This document shows, piece after piece, positions 10,405 to 22,199 of a DNA stretch of 64,000 nt. The notes beneath the pieces were generated by a model. It was not told the origin of the DNA. It ran no database searches and saw nothing but the letters and a program-made list of their open reading frames with translations. How positions within the stretch are numbered: the first letter of the stretch is position 1; each line of letters begins with the position of its first letter. This DNA comes from Apoda limacodes (Eukaryota > Arthropoda > Insecta > Lepidoptera > Limacodidae): contig OX291546.1 in NCBI GenBank assembly GCA_946406115.1, forward strand, positions 11,773,019 to 11,837,018. Reading direction: 5' to 3'. The position numbers and the translations under genes are program-made.

Positions 10405-12405
10405 TATGCTCTTTCTATATAATGCATTTCTAAGCTACTTAGCATTGGGCTAAGTTGTTGCGTCTATCCGTGACTAAATATCGATAGCAAGTCTTAGTAA
10501 GTAATAATAAGCAAGTTACATATTGGCTATTGAGGTTGATGCCATGTTTTTTCCATTTCATAAGCTTAAAGTCATTTTCCAATGCATTCAGGAATAATTT
10601 AAAATCAAAAAGCAAAATATAGCTTAAAGATTTATCTTTCTTTAGAACCGCTTCTGATTATGATTCAAAATAGTAATTCCACATCGTGCAAAAATACTTT
10701 TTTGCTGAAATTAGAAATAAGTGCTCATAAAATGCTTGTCCCATCGGCTTTTACAGTTTGTTAAATTGTCCTGAGTTCAAACTTGGCCAGTACCTATTCA
10801 CGCTATAGAATTTAAAATTTAGGACTTTATTAGCCGTGTTTAGATGATTCGAATAGGTAAGGTAAATATATAAATTAATAAGTATTAACAAAAAGTAATC
10901 CACGGTATTCTAAACAAAGTTTAACGAAACCATTTTTAATTAAAAAAATACATAGAAACAGTTGTTATTTTTAATTATAAAAAGGTTCTCTGATCGTAAA
11001 GCGCTTTGCATAAAGAAATTGGTAGGTATCTACTTAAGAAATATTAAGGCTACCTTTTTAATATTCCAATTTTAGATGTTAAGAAAACTGGAAACAATCC
11101 TTATACTAAAAATGAGTCATATTAGAATAGACTTTATTTCGTCACTGCCCAAGTATCATCTCTACAAAAGCGGACATATTGCCTTTCAACATATTGTTAC
11201 GTGTCACTAGTGAAAATATAGTGATCTAATATTTATAAAACTTCTGAACCTTTACAAAATATAATTTTATTACCTTTTTTATGTTTTGTTGTTAAAATTC
11301 TCATAATAGATTTACAATTAGGGTACTTTTTGTACACAACAAGCACGCATTTGCACGTATAGGCACATGACATAAGTGTTTAAGGTTTACTACACTATTT
11401 ATCTTCGACATCGAATTTGACAAAAAGATTTGCTTCAACTGCTTTCATTAGCATTTGGCGGTCTTTTATTTTAATACCACTCAGGCGGCAAACAAGCCTG
11501 CGGTCCGCCTGATTGTCGTTTTCTTTTTAGCAATCCAAAGGGGTTAATCGATGGAACATAACACCAATGTGGAAAATTATATGTAGAAATAGAAATGGGG
11601 ATTTAACAGGATATTGGACCTTAGGATAAAATATAATAACGTGTATCTGAATTTTCTCAACCTTCCGTGAAGCATTAAAAACCTTCTAGCTATAAACTCT
11701 TATTTAAATTTCATTAAAAACTCTCATAATTCCTTAGCAGATCCCAGCAGATACGCGTGCAATTTATTTAGCTACATTATCAGATAATTTATCAAATAAA
11801 TTAAATTCTAAGCACCTATACACCATTACGAATGATAAACGACAGTTCATAATTTTGATGATATACTGTATTCATTATTATGGTTGTTTTACTTAATCCA
11901 GACAATGATTTAGTAAAGTATATATTTCTTACTTCTATTTAAAATGCACTTCAGATGCATTCTTAAACTTAAGACACCTTTAGAAGCGCACTTTTATTTA
12001 TATTAGTACAGTACAGTTTCACCTACAGAAAAATATATTTCCGTGGATACTCTCAAACGGAAAATATAGCCTATGTTTCCATCAAGCCCATAAACCATCG
12101 TTATGCTAAAACTCACGTTGACCCGTTGCTACGTTCGTGTTGATGAGTTGACGCAGTTAAAACTATCCCACCCACAAACATCTTTTGCATATTATGTAAT
12201 CTTACCTATATATCTAAAGGAGCAGTTCTTGTACATATATGTATTTGCGTATCTCGGAAACGGCTCTAATTTGGATTTGGATGAAATTTTGTGTTTGGAT
12301 AGGGTTTTGCTTTTTAAGTTGGATTTTTGCTAAAACGCAATTTAAAAAAAAACACAAAGTCTCCCAGTTAAAGTAAAATAATTGATAACGCATATGATAA
12401 TATTT
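10405..12405. other. intergenic, CR1-tail scrap only
   Basis: About 2 kb of AT-rich sequence. The only recognisable item is a CR1-like tail scrap on the - strand near 11468-11535 (ataccactcaggcggcaaac). A 76-codon frame at 12103-12333 has no recognisable domain. Confidence 0.4.
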
Positions 12406-12600
12406 TTAGCAATATTCAAAATATCATACTATTTATGACCCATACAGACACATACACTGTTTGGAGTCCAAACCACAACTCTGTTTCATGGTAACAAGGA
12501 TTAACGACACATACACACATCAATGTGTAAGTCGGGATGTAAACCCAGGACCCATAGTATTTTAGAGCTATCACTCCGACCACTACACTAATGAAGCTTT
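12406..12600 (-). mobile_element. tRNA-derived SINE
   Basis: On the - strand it reads an A-box-like stretch (agtgtagtggtcggagtg, about 12575-12593) followed some 40 bp on by a B-box-like GGTTTACATCC (12545-12535) and then a tail with tatgtgt motifs. The spacing fits an RNA polymerase III promoter of a tRNA-derived SINE. The boundaries are approximate. Confidence 0.55.
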
Positions 12601-12849
12601 TTGTGACATACATCACACAATAAAAACTTCGCAATAATGTTTATTACCCACATTTCGTATGTTGTGCGACATGTACTCTCATTATAATCCTCATGGAAAA
12701 TGAGGGTTTTTCCTAGAAACTCATATAGTGAATGGATTTATATGATTCTTTTTACCCGACTGTAAGAGGGTCATGTTTCTGCGAGTAATACATGTATGTA
12801 TGTGGTATTCTTTATTCCCTCGTACCTCTTTTCCAAACAGCTGAATGAA

Positions 12850-13360
12850 TTTTCTGCTGCTATCTCAGACCGGGTGCATCCGAATACCAGCTTGGCCCCA
12901 TTTGACTCGGTTCAACGACGGGCTGTGAGAAGAGTCGACGATCCGAAACTCACTTGCCGTATCGAGCCCTTAAGTCTGAGGAGAGACTTTGCCTCCCTAT
13001 GTGTGTTCTACCACTGGAACAGTGGGATGTGTTCTGAGGAATTGTTCGAAATGATGCCCAGGGCTATTTTCTGCCATCGGCAGGGAATACATCTCACACT
13101 TTACAACCGAAATGGTTAAGTACAGTGCAGTTCCAGAGAAACTTCTTCCCGCGAACGCTAGGTTTGTGGAATGAGCTCCCTGCCAAGGTGTTCTCTAAGG
13201 ACTTAAGGGTTCTTCAGGAAAGAAGTTATTAGATTATTTAAGGGTCGGCAACATGCGAGTGATATCCGGTAATCAGTAATATGCAAACGTCAATGGGCTA
13301 GGGTAACCGCTTACCGTCTGGCAGACCGTAAGCTTGTTTGCCACCTTAGTGGTATAAAAA
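12850..13360 (+). pseudogene. CR1-like LINE ORF2 C-terminus and 3' end
   Basis: The + strand encodes the post-RT C-terminal region of a CR1/Daphne-type ORF2: a stretch reading DSVQRRAVR, then LRRDFASLCVFY, then CSEELFEMMPRA, and after a frame change FPRTLGLWNELPAKVF. The 3' tail (ttaccgtctggcagacc, ccttagtggtataaaa) follows. The frame is broken near 13115, so it is dead. It is the longest of the many copies of this tail in the window. Confidence 0.78.
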
Positions 13361-14316
13361 ATTCGAACATTGAGGCAACGTTGAATACGTCGTGAGAGAC
13401 CATAACATAGAGGCAATTATGCCATTTTGTTAAAATATGCCAATTTTTAAATCCTGCAATACATGGGTATCGGAAATGCTCGTTATAATGATCCAGAAAA
13501 TATGTATGTATTTGTTATCCTTAATCTTGGTTCAGCCTTTATACGCCACACTGTTAAGGCACAGGTCTTTTGGATAAGGAAGTTTAGGCCATATTCTACC
13601 ACACTGGCAAGGCGTGTGTTAACGGACGTTGTCGAGCTAGTGGCTACTCGGCTGTCAGAGTTTTCAAGCCGTCGACAAGGCCTCAGACTTGAATAAGCGA
13701 CTGCTATCATATGACAATAGCCAGGACTGACTTCACTTTTTGACCTACCTGAAATCAGCATTGGTCGTGTTACTATAGATTTACACTAAGCGAGTCGAGT
13801 TCTACAGTGCGCTGTATCAGCCCCTGGGTGACGTAAGAGATGACTAAGGCATATACCAATAAGTATATGAACAGTAAAGAATCTATCTAAGTACAAATAC
13901 ACCCATTGCAGTACCCTCAGAAAATAGGTCGTACTAGTCAAACGATTTTGATAGAACCTTCACTTAGATTATACATACGTTTTGCCGCTAACATGGCTTT
14001 ATTATATATATGTCGCAGGCAAATCGTTTAATCCGCCGTTTCACAATATGCCTAGGCAAATCGTAAAGTATGGAATATAAATTATCATATAACTGAACAG
14101 ATTATTATATGAAGCTTGGCTGGAACGCTCCGTTCGCTTCGCAACTAGGTTTACTCCTTTTCATTTCATTTGTTGGTGTTGGAAGACAACTAATATACTG
14201 GGTGTAAGGGATATCGTAACGCAAACTGTGATGTTCCATAGTAAATCCGCATGATACATGTTTCTGAACCTCTTATAGCGTTGAATTTTTTTTGTCATTT
14301 TTTTTATTAAGTTCAT
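13361..14316. other. intergenic, nothing recognised
   Basis: Two overlapping short frames at 13463-13761 on opposite strands have no recognisable domain. No transposon ends recognised. Confidence 0.35.
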
Positions 14317-14880
14317 TTTTAGGGTTTAGGTTCCATACCTTAGCGGGCAAATGGCTGTTACTCACGTGTCCGTCGTCTCAAACACAGGTGTTACAACCAA
14401 ACAGAGGGAGCTGCAGTCTTCAAATTTTTACAGTATAAGCATCTTATTGACCTAAAAAGCCATACAAATTGTCAAAAAAATATTCACCTACACCATCGAG
14501 TGGGGTGTCGTAGTTTATAGTAGATAAATACTGTTAGTTTTTGTTTTAAAAATATTGGAAAACAAATAAATTAGAAGTCACCAAAGTCAGTCTTTTTTAC
14601 AAAAAAAAAATCTGGAGAATTATTGAACTTTCCATTGACCTATGAACTTAAAATTTAGTGATAATATTTATTATTAAGCATATTTTACTAACAAATACAA
14701 ACATATTAATAAATTTAAACAAACTTATTTTTGCGGTCAAATGCGTAGCACAGAAGGGATTCACTCACCTACTGTTTATGAATAATTCTGCCATTCGGGC
14801 GGCTTATATTTTACGTTTCGTACGGAACCCTATGTGCAAAGTCCGACACGCACTTGGCCGATTTTTTAAAATATGTGTCA
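14317..14880. repeat. dispersed repeat, same family as 6830-7290
   Basis: Starts with tttagggtttaggttcc and ends with cgcacttggccgattttt, the same end signatures as the 6830-7290 copy, in the same orientation. The interior is more diverged and carries a different middle. Class undetermined. Confidence 0.55.
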
Positions 14881-15815
14881 CTCTCCATCTCTTCAACTAT
14901 CTCTGTGCCAAAGTTCAGCTTAATGCGACGTGAAGTAAAAAACAAACTATCACATTTAAAACGATATTTAAGTATACGTAAATAAAAAATGACCCACATT
15001 CTTATATGTAATAGTGTTAACATACGTGGAAACTTGAATATCTTTTTGATGAAATGTATCTCTCTAGGAGTAAAAAGGCAACCTACATAAATCTACAAAT
15101 AAGATTATTTGGCCTTAATGCCTTCGTAACGGAAAGATTTCTTCTAAGATCGGGATTTATCGTTACTACTTTTTTATGTTAGCCAAATGTCCGAGTTTAT
15201 GAGTTACGACTATTTCAAGTCTCAATCGGATTGTATAGTTAACCGAAAAATAATAGGGAAATAAAATTAAACTGAACTAAAACTAAAAACTAAAACTTTT
15301 TGTAGGTATTTAAAAGGTTAGAAGTTCTCGAATGTGGAGTCAAAGAAAAAAACCTCTGCGGAGGTAAAAATATTGTTTGACGAAATGAAAAACTATTGAT
15401 TTTCTTATAAAGAAAATATTTAATTATTTTACAAAGATACTTTTATTCTTTCGGGACGTTGCTAAAAATTACATTTGGTATTTCCAGCGATATTCTAAAG
15501 TGCGCAATTTTAGAACATTTCACAAGGTTTTAAAATGTATGTATTCCTCTACAAACTACTTACTATTAAATCACTAGATATTTTTATCTCGAAATTTGAT
15601 GTCAATCATTTAGGAGTAATTCTTATAATATTTCAAATCCAATCAAATTTCCCAATACTTTAGTTCATTTTACACCCATACTAACATTAGCTCAGGTCTA
15701 TCAAATTCTATACTTAATTTACATAGATAAAAAATACCTAGTTCATGAAAGAGTCAGACAAAAGACATAAAAATATGTTTATTTCAGTCGCAATTCGCTA
15801 AGTTTTTCTAGATGT
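14881..15815. other. intergenic, nothing recognised
   Basis: AT-rich, no gene or element recognised. Confidence 0.4.
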
Positions 15816-15819
15816 ATAC

Positions 15820-16060
15820 GACTGAAGAAATATATACTTTGATGCTTTGTATTCCGAGTATGTATGTACAATGCTATATTAGAAAACTAACCCTCTTCGG
15901 CGAAAGGACAGCTGGTGTTAAATGACAAAACGTGTCAACCCGGATTTCCACAAGTTCCCAAACAGCTTATTTCGATTATTTGTGGTTATTTTTGAGCGTT
16001 TTGCTGTAATAGGAGACTTTACTGAATTGTATTATTTAAGCTGCGTTTTGTTAACGGCAT
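15820..16060 (+). repeat. LTR-like fragment related to the arm Pao/BEL element
   Basis: The stretch from tttgatgctttgtattccg through gacagctg, aatgacaaaacg, ttcccaaacagcttattt to gagcgttttgctgtaa aligns with 52245-52440 (+) and with the reverse of about 31265-31455. In those places it lies just downstream of Pao/BEL pol sequence, so it is probably part of that element's LTR or 3' end, here without coding sequence. Confidence 0.55.
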
Positions 16061-16065
16061 TAAGA

Positions 16066-16532
16066 GCTATGACTAACGTGACCATTTATTAATATTGTCA
16101 GGCCGGGACTGTCTGCGGAAATATATAATAAAAAAAAGTTTACAAGTATTTCATTATAGAAGATAGAATAACACAAAATAATTAAAGCTCTAAACACAAA
16201 ATAGTTAAGTTGGCATGACTTACTAACTAAGCCCCCAGTAGTGGCGTGACTTCTAAGTCGTATTTTTGTTTTGTCGGCTGAACAAATTTTTTTTTAAATA
16301 TCGGGTCTTGTTTTTAGATACGCGTGTAACTCAGTACATGTTTTATTTATATTTATTCTAGCCTGGCTGCTCCCGAAACTCTAGAACCTTGAATTTCACG
16401 CCTTGGTATGGTAAAAAATAGTCTTCTTGCAAAACCGGGACTATGTTGGCTCCTCTGGGGACACCGGGACAGACTGCCTGAAACCGGGACTGTCCCGCCC
16501 AAACCGGGACGTATGGTCACGTTAGCTATGAC
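16066..16532. mobile_element. hAT-type MITE, 451 bp
   Basis: The element spans 16074-16524 with perfect 12-bp inverted ends TAACGTGACCAT / ATGGTCACGTTA and a perfect 8-bp target duplication GCTATGAC (16066-16073, 16525-16532). The interior carries several 'ccgggac' motifs near both ends. No coding capacity. The 8-bp duplication points to a hAT transposase source. Confidence 0.9.
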
Positions 16533-16609
16533 ATCGTAAAAGCATTAAAATCGTTATGTTCACTTTTTTGACATCCAATGCGTTAGTAGAGGGGATTCGT
16601 TGGTTCTGG

Positions 16610-16945
16610 CGCACTTCCCTCCAACCTCAACCCGTTGCCTAAAAAAAAACCAACTTTTTTCTGCTTTGTACGATTCGCGCTTGACCACTCTCAAAACATC
16701 GTTGGTTCTGGCTCACTACCCTCCAACCCCAACCTCTCGCCTAAACTCTCAAAACCACCCCTGTGTCTGGGGTGTGGCGACTCGCGCTTGGCCACTCTCA
16801 AAACCACCCCTGTGTCTGGGGTGTGGCGACTCGCGCTTGACCACTCTCAAAACCACCCCTGTGTCTGGGGCTATGTCGACTCACGCAACCAACCCCTGTG
16901 TCTGGGCTATGTCGACTCACGCTTGACCAAAACTACTGCGTGACG
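16610..16945. repeat. 49-bp minisatellite with older flanking units
   Basis: Unit starts (actctcaaaacc) fall at 16745, 16794 and 16843, 49 bp apart, each reading 'cacccctgtgtctggggtgtgg' and then a cgactcgcgcttg block. A shortened unit follows to about 16930. Longer, diverged units occupy 16610-16744 (ttggttctggc, ccctccaacc). Long frames across the array are a by-product of the repeat. Confidence 0.85.
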
Positions 16946-17284
16946 TCACAGTGGCTCCTGTGTATAACTTGTCTCTAGTTTTGTTATGTAATTACATCAT
17001 TATCGTAATGGGTTATAATGTTTTTCCCCGTTCATAATAAAGTTATTCCTATTTAATTACAATGATGTTGGTGGTGACATTCCAAAAACTAGTCCCCCCG
17101 AGGGTGTATCTCAAGATTTTAGGGGTGTGTCCACTCACGCTTTACAAAAACTTAACCTGGAGACGTGTCGGTTCTTGATATGACTTGACATGTTATACCT
17201 ACAGAAAACCTTCAATTCAAGTCGGTCGAAGTTTAAAGAGAAAAGCTGATAATAGTGTTAAAGGTTTACAACTAGTATCGACGT
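16946..17284. other. intergenic, nothing recognised
   Basis: No gene signal. A run 'gtccccccgaggg' lies near 17092. Confidence 0.4.
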
Positions 17285-19330
17285 CAACATGATGTGTCAA
17301 ATATGTGATTTACAGGTTAACCAAAGATTCTATGCTCAGCACTTACGATCTAAGAAACACAAATAGAAATGTCTTATTCTTAATCATAATTTACTTTATG
17401 TGTCTGTTATATCACTTGTGAAGTATTTATAGCATCAATTGAAGAATCAATACTATTTTATTATTCATGCAGATTTTGATCAGGAAACAAAAGATTTAAA
17501 AAATTCTTTTGAATTTTTAAATTTGTCTATTAGGAATTGGATAAAAATTGGTGAATTAAAAAATTATTCAGAACCTTTAAGTGATGACATTAAAAATAAA
17601 ATGTGTAATGTCACATAGTGATTTAGAAAAAAAAGAAAATGGTAGACCTTTAAAAAAACAGTTCTTAGAAATGCATTTTAATAAGTTCAATCCCTTACGG
17701 GGATCTTCGTATATTCGTAAAAAAGAACGATCAACAATATTTTAAGTGGACTATATCCTGCAAATACACATTCCGATAGTGTATCATCATACTTTAGCCA
17801 TCAAAAATAAACTAACGTTTAATAATATTCAGTTCCCAATCAAATTATCTGATATACCCAAGGTAGAAAAACAAAATGACATTAGCATTAATAAGTTTGA
17901 ATTAGAGTTTAACAAAGAAAAAAAAAACTTTACAAAATGTTCTAATTAATTACAAATTAACTTATTATTTTTAAACAATGGTTGAAATGGGTTTTAATTA
18001 ATCACCAGAAGCATGACTGTGCTCAAATTTTTACTGAATAACTAGGAATTCATAAAAAAGAAAAATATTGGTTTAATAGGGAAACAAATAATGATGAAAT
18101 CTATTTTGATAAATTTCAAAGAATATTAAAATTACATTTTATAATATATGCAGACTTTGTAGCTCATTTAAAACCCGTCGCCTATTGTATCCCTGATCCA
18201 TCGAAGTCATATACGTAAACAATACATGAACATGTAGTTTGTTCTTATGGATACTATATAAAATGTTCATATGATGATAAACTGTCTATATACAGAACAT
18301 ACTCAGAGCCTAATTGTACAAAAATGTTTTGAAAAATGATATTAGCAATATACATAGGATAAATTGTTTTCAAAAATGTCCACTTTCTTTAACTAATGAA
18401 GAGAAGGATAAGACAATCGCAATTATGTTATATTAGGTGATGAAATCACAGTAGACTATGACTGGAATACTATTAATTTTAGAGCTGTTAGTCACGAATT
18501 ATTTAGTAGCACAAAGTATCGTGTTCCATTTTTCATTCCTATTCTATTTCACAATCTAAACAATTATGATGCTCATTTTATTGTTCATGCTTTGAATTTT
18601 AAAGATTGAGAAATAAAAATAATTCCACAAAATAAGTAAAAATATATTTCATTCTCATATAAACCTAATATGTCGTATAGTTCATTTGCGGTTTTTAGAT
18701 TATTTTTAATTTATGATCTACTAGAGTTTAGATATATAGATGTTATATAAAGACCAATTTGCAGAATTAAGAAATCAATTACAAACGAATTTTAATAAAC
18801 TTATTAGGAAAGGTGTTTTTCTTCATGAATTTGTTAATTCTTATGAGTCCTTTAAAATTACATCTCTTCCAAATCAAGACGCTTTCTTTAACTCTTTAAT
18901 ACCAGTGTATCTAATTATAATAATAAACATGCTTAAAACAATCAAGACGCTTTCTTTAACTCTTTAATACTAGTGTATCTAATTATAATAATAAACATGC
19001 TCAAAACGATGTCAGCCCAATTTAAATGTAAAATATGTTGGAATATTCCAGTCTATATTTAAGAACTTATGTAATGCTACTCACTGATATTTCTGATAAC
19101 TTTAGAATTTTTTATATCTAATGTGATATAATTGTAATTATTTATTTTCTTCTTTTTACACTAAGCTGTACACCTATCTATAATATATTTTTGCCACGCA
19201 AAATGAGCTCTATTTTAAAATTAACCTGTAACCTTAAGTACCCTGAACATTTACATGATCTTAATTCAGATTTACCTTTATGCCTGAAAAACATTGTAAA
19301 CGGTTATAGTAAAGATAAGAAATTTGTATC
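17285..19330 (+). pseudogene. relic of Polinton/Maverick-like DNA polymerase B
   Basis: Decayed + strand pieces, in order and in several frames, match the protein-primed DNA polymerase B found in Polintons and related elements. First is a short N-terminal C2H2-like finger (CQIC, then QHLRSKKH, about 17290-17370). Then come a YADF exonuclease-type motif near 18150, a NNYDAHF block near 18560, an IIPQNK block near 18620, and a block reading RKGVFLHEFVNSYESF followed by TSLPNQDAFFNSL at 18808-18900. Many stops and frame changes separate them. The palm motifs downstream are not recognisable. No capsid, integrase or protease gene is adjacent. This is an old insertion with no function; the exact element group is inferred. 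Confidence 0.7.
18873..19008. repeat. 68-bp tandem duplication inside the PolB relic
   Basis: The stretch starting atcaagacgctttctttaac at 18873 repeats at 18941 with only a few differences. It duplicates part of the polymerase relic after its decay began, since it breaks the frame. Confidence 0.9.
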
Positions 19331-19429
19331 AAATTTTTATAATAAAACTAAAATATAATTTACTATAGAAATCTCAAACAATGTTTACAACTTACTATGA
19401 AGTAAATTAGGGTTCATAGAATTTTACAG

Positions 19430-20983
19430 TTTAAGCATAGTCCTTAGTTGAAATATATATATATATACATTTAAATACACAAGTAAGAACTACAGCTAAA
19501 AGTGACTGAAAAAAGATTTTTATAAATAATACATTCTTTGGTAAAACTATGGAAAATGTTAAAATGTGACCTGTTATTATGCCAACTATGTAGCGTAGGT
19601 TTTTCCTGCTGAATTTTAACAGTTTGTGCGACAGATTAGCGTCCAAGGATGTAAGAACATTCTTGGTTTGTTTGCAATGTGTCTGTTCTGCCCACTGTTT
19701 GTTGTGTTGTTGTAAGGTTCTGTCACGTAACCATGTTTTGAGTTGGATAAATGGTATCGGTACAATTGGTTCAGGTCCCATTATTTTTGTTGCCCGATCC
19801 TCTCTTTGCCAATTCATCTGCCGCATCATTGCCTAGAGACCCACTATGACCACGTATCCATTGAAGAGTAACCCGGTTCTTCAATGCAATTTTTTGCAGT
19901 TCACAGTGACACTCCAGGATTAGTCCACTGTTGATGCGGTTGTTGTTGAGAGCTTGTAGCACAGCGGCACTGTCGGAGATGATGCGTATCGATGCATTAC
20001 TTATGCCTTTAGACAAGACCGCTGTTGCAGCTCGGGTAATCCCAACACATTCTGCTTGGAAGATGGTGTTGAGTGCACCCAAGCTCGTTGACATGTTGAT
20101 GTTCAGGTCATGGGAGAATACTCCTGCGCCCGTTCCTGATTCCGTTTTGGACCTGACTTCATGGATGCCGGAGCTATCTTTTTCTTCCTCATGAAGCTGG
20201 ATACGGTATTTTTTTGTCAAAGACAAAGGTTTTTGGGATGATATCACATGTCGCCTCTATCATCGGGAGCTCGTTTCCCACCGCCTCCTTGAGCCGTGCA
20301 TGAGTGATTCTGCCGTCCCGTTTCCAGAGCCCTACTTTCTCAAGTCGTATGGCTGCAGCGGCAGCTTCTTGTTGTATAACAAGATGAAGGGGTCTGAGGT
20401 TGAGGATGACTTCTAATGCTGTTGTGGGAGTCGTTTTCATACTGCCTGTGGTTGCTAGGCAGGCAAGACGCTGCAGGCTTTGTAGTTTGTTTTTTACCAT
20501 GCTTAACTGAGTTCGAGGCCACCAAACTACTGCACCATATGTTATCATGGGTCGTATTATGGCTGTATAGAGCCATAGGGTTATGGATGGCTTAAGGCCC
20601 CATTTCTTGCCTATTAGTCTTCTGCATTGCCAGAAGGTTGTACATGCCCTGGTTATTTTTGTGCTTAGATACTTACTCCAATTTAGTTTGTTGTCTAAAA
20701 GTACCCCAAGGTATTTGACTTCACTTGAAAGGGTAAGCTCAATGTCAAATAGCTTTGGCATGGTAGTTATTTGAATTTTCCTTTTATTTGTGAAAAGGAC
20801 TAATTCTGTTTTGTTGGGGTTTACCGTCAGTTCATGGTGGTGACACCACTCTTCCAAGATTCTGAGGGCTAGTTGCATGCGGGTACAGATAATATTTTCT
20901 GAGTTGCCTTTGATCAGAATGGTAATGTCATCCGCGTAACCTACTGTGTAGTAGCATCTATCGTTAAGACGTTTAACGCGCAC
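19430..20983 (-). pseudogene. RNase H-bearing non-LTR retrotransposon, 5'-truncated
   Basis: A 5'-truncated LINE on the - strand. 20983-20189 encodes the end of the reverse transcriptase from just before the catalytic motif (GYADD), followed by VNPNKTELVLF, KYLGVLLDNKLNW and the thumb region. 20247-19771 encodes an RNase H domain (GTGAG, AECVGI, SDSAAVL, WIRGHSG, NDAADELAK). 19829-19431 continues the C-terminal tail in another frame (KTWLRDRTLQ, LRYIVGIITGH). Two frame breaks (near 20200-20245 and 19790) make it dead. RT followed by RNase H suggests the I/R1/Loa group. Its truncated 5' end abuts a different LINE fragment at 20990. Confidence 0.85.
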
Positions 20984-20989
20984 ACTTGT

Positions 20990-21236
20990 GTCTTTGTAGG
21001 GTTGAATCGGACCAAGTTTACCCGTCCCCAGTCATAGACCTGGGACAGTGTGGTCTCGATTTGCGACACAAGTTCTCCGCGGTTTTCCTCCACAACGGAA
21101 CGAGGGATGTTTGTACGACCCGTGTAAAAGCGTCTCCAGTACTGTCATCTGCATAGCAATGTATGTTGTTGATGTCCAACATGTCATTGATATGCAGTAG
21201 AAACAGCGTAGGAGACAGCACAGAGCCTTGCGGGAT
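20990..21236 (-). pseudogene. CR1-like reverse transcriptase fragment
   Basis: On the - strand it reads a reverse-transcriptase palm: SVLSPTLFLLHINDML, then CYADDSTGDA, then after a frame change VRFNPTKTQVCA. This is CR1/Daphne type and differs from the RT that follows at 20983. It ends where the RNase H-bearing element begins, and a CR1-like tail in the opposite orientation starts at 21237. Confidence 0.75.
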
Positions 21237-21325
21237 ACAGGACTATACAATATGGGGTTTTTCAAGAAATAATTGATTAGATTTTGAAAGGTAATGATGC
21301 CCTCAGTGTTGCAAACGTCCAGAGT
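21237..21325 (+). mobile_element. CR1-like 3' end scrap
   Basis: Reads caggactatacaatatggggtttttcaagaaa and then gccctcagtgttgcaaacgtc, the same tail as at 400-490, but in the opposite orientation to the adjacent RT fragment. This marks an inversion or independent insertion. Confidence 0.55.
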
Positions 21326-21840
21326 TCTACACGAGTCAAGGTGAGGCGCAATGTCGTATCGTGGAGCTGGCCGAAACAGTAGGTATGAGCGAGTTGTACT
21401 TGTATATACTGACAATATTTGAAATAAAAGGGGGCCAAGTTAGAAAAAGAAAAAAAGCATCTCACCGGCAACTCACTCCCTGTCAAGGCTTGCCAGGTTT
21501 CCAGCTTTAGTTTCACTTTTTACGATAATGTCCGGCCAAATATTTACGAGTCCGGCCTGTTCGGCTTTTGTTGGGTTTTTGATATACCGAACTGTAAAGT
21601 AGTAAGATCTTAATTTTCACTTGTCGATATTCTCAAATAAATGATCACGTTCATCTTTAGCTCATTTTATATCACCACATACCAGGCCTCGCAGAAAGTT
21701 TTGGGAAAAAAAGTTTTTATCTATAAGGCACTGGCCACTTGTAATTATTTTGAAAAAATTGGGTTATTTAAAAGTAAAAACACGAATGTTCAAATTTGAA
21801 ATTTCCCTCCACATTTTTTTTGAGAGCCAAATTAAATTAT
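21326..21840. other. intergenic, nothing recognised
   Basis: A 'gtccggcc' pair near 21530-21560 resembles subterminal motifs of the 8399-8648 MITE, but no target duplication was found. Confidence 0.35.
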
Positions 21841-21854
21841 CGTGTCTCATTTAA

Positions 21855-22195
21855 AAATGGATCTACATCGAGAACATTTTTGCGATAATTAGCTACGATT
21901 TTAAATGTAGCCTAAAACCTGATAAGTCATTTGATCGACTTCAAATGGCTTTTATAGATGAAGGACCTTCAAAAGCAAGCATCTACTGTTGGCATAGCGA
22001 GTTCAAGCGCGGTCGCCTTACTTTGGGCGATGAACAAAGTCCTACGACGGCTGTCACGGAAGAAAGTGTGCTGGCAGTAAAAAAATTAATTCACGGAAAC
22101 AGGCGAATTACATACGAAGAGATTTAGCATACACTGCAGATTGGTTCGGGAAGCGTTCACAAGATTCTACACGAGCACCTTCGCGTGAGGAGCAT
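21855..22195 (+). pseudogene. mariner transposase N-terminal fragment
   Basis: The + strand encodes the DNA-binding half of a mariner transposase. The main open part (21945-22127) reads SKASIYCWHSEFKRGR, then TTAVTEESVLAVKKLIHGN, RRITYEEI. After a stop comes QIGSGSVHKILHEHLRV, the second helix-turn-helix. Upstream, FYDFKCSLKPDKSFDRL is readable in another frame. The DDD catalytic domain is absent. It bears stops and frameshifts and is dead. No inverted ends were found. Confidence 0.8.
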
Positions 22196-22199
22196 AGTT

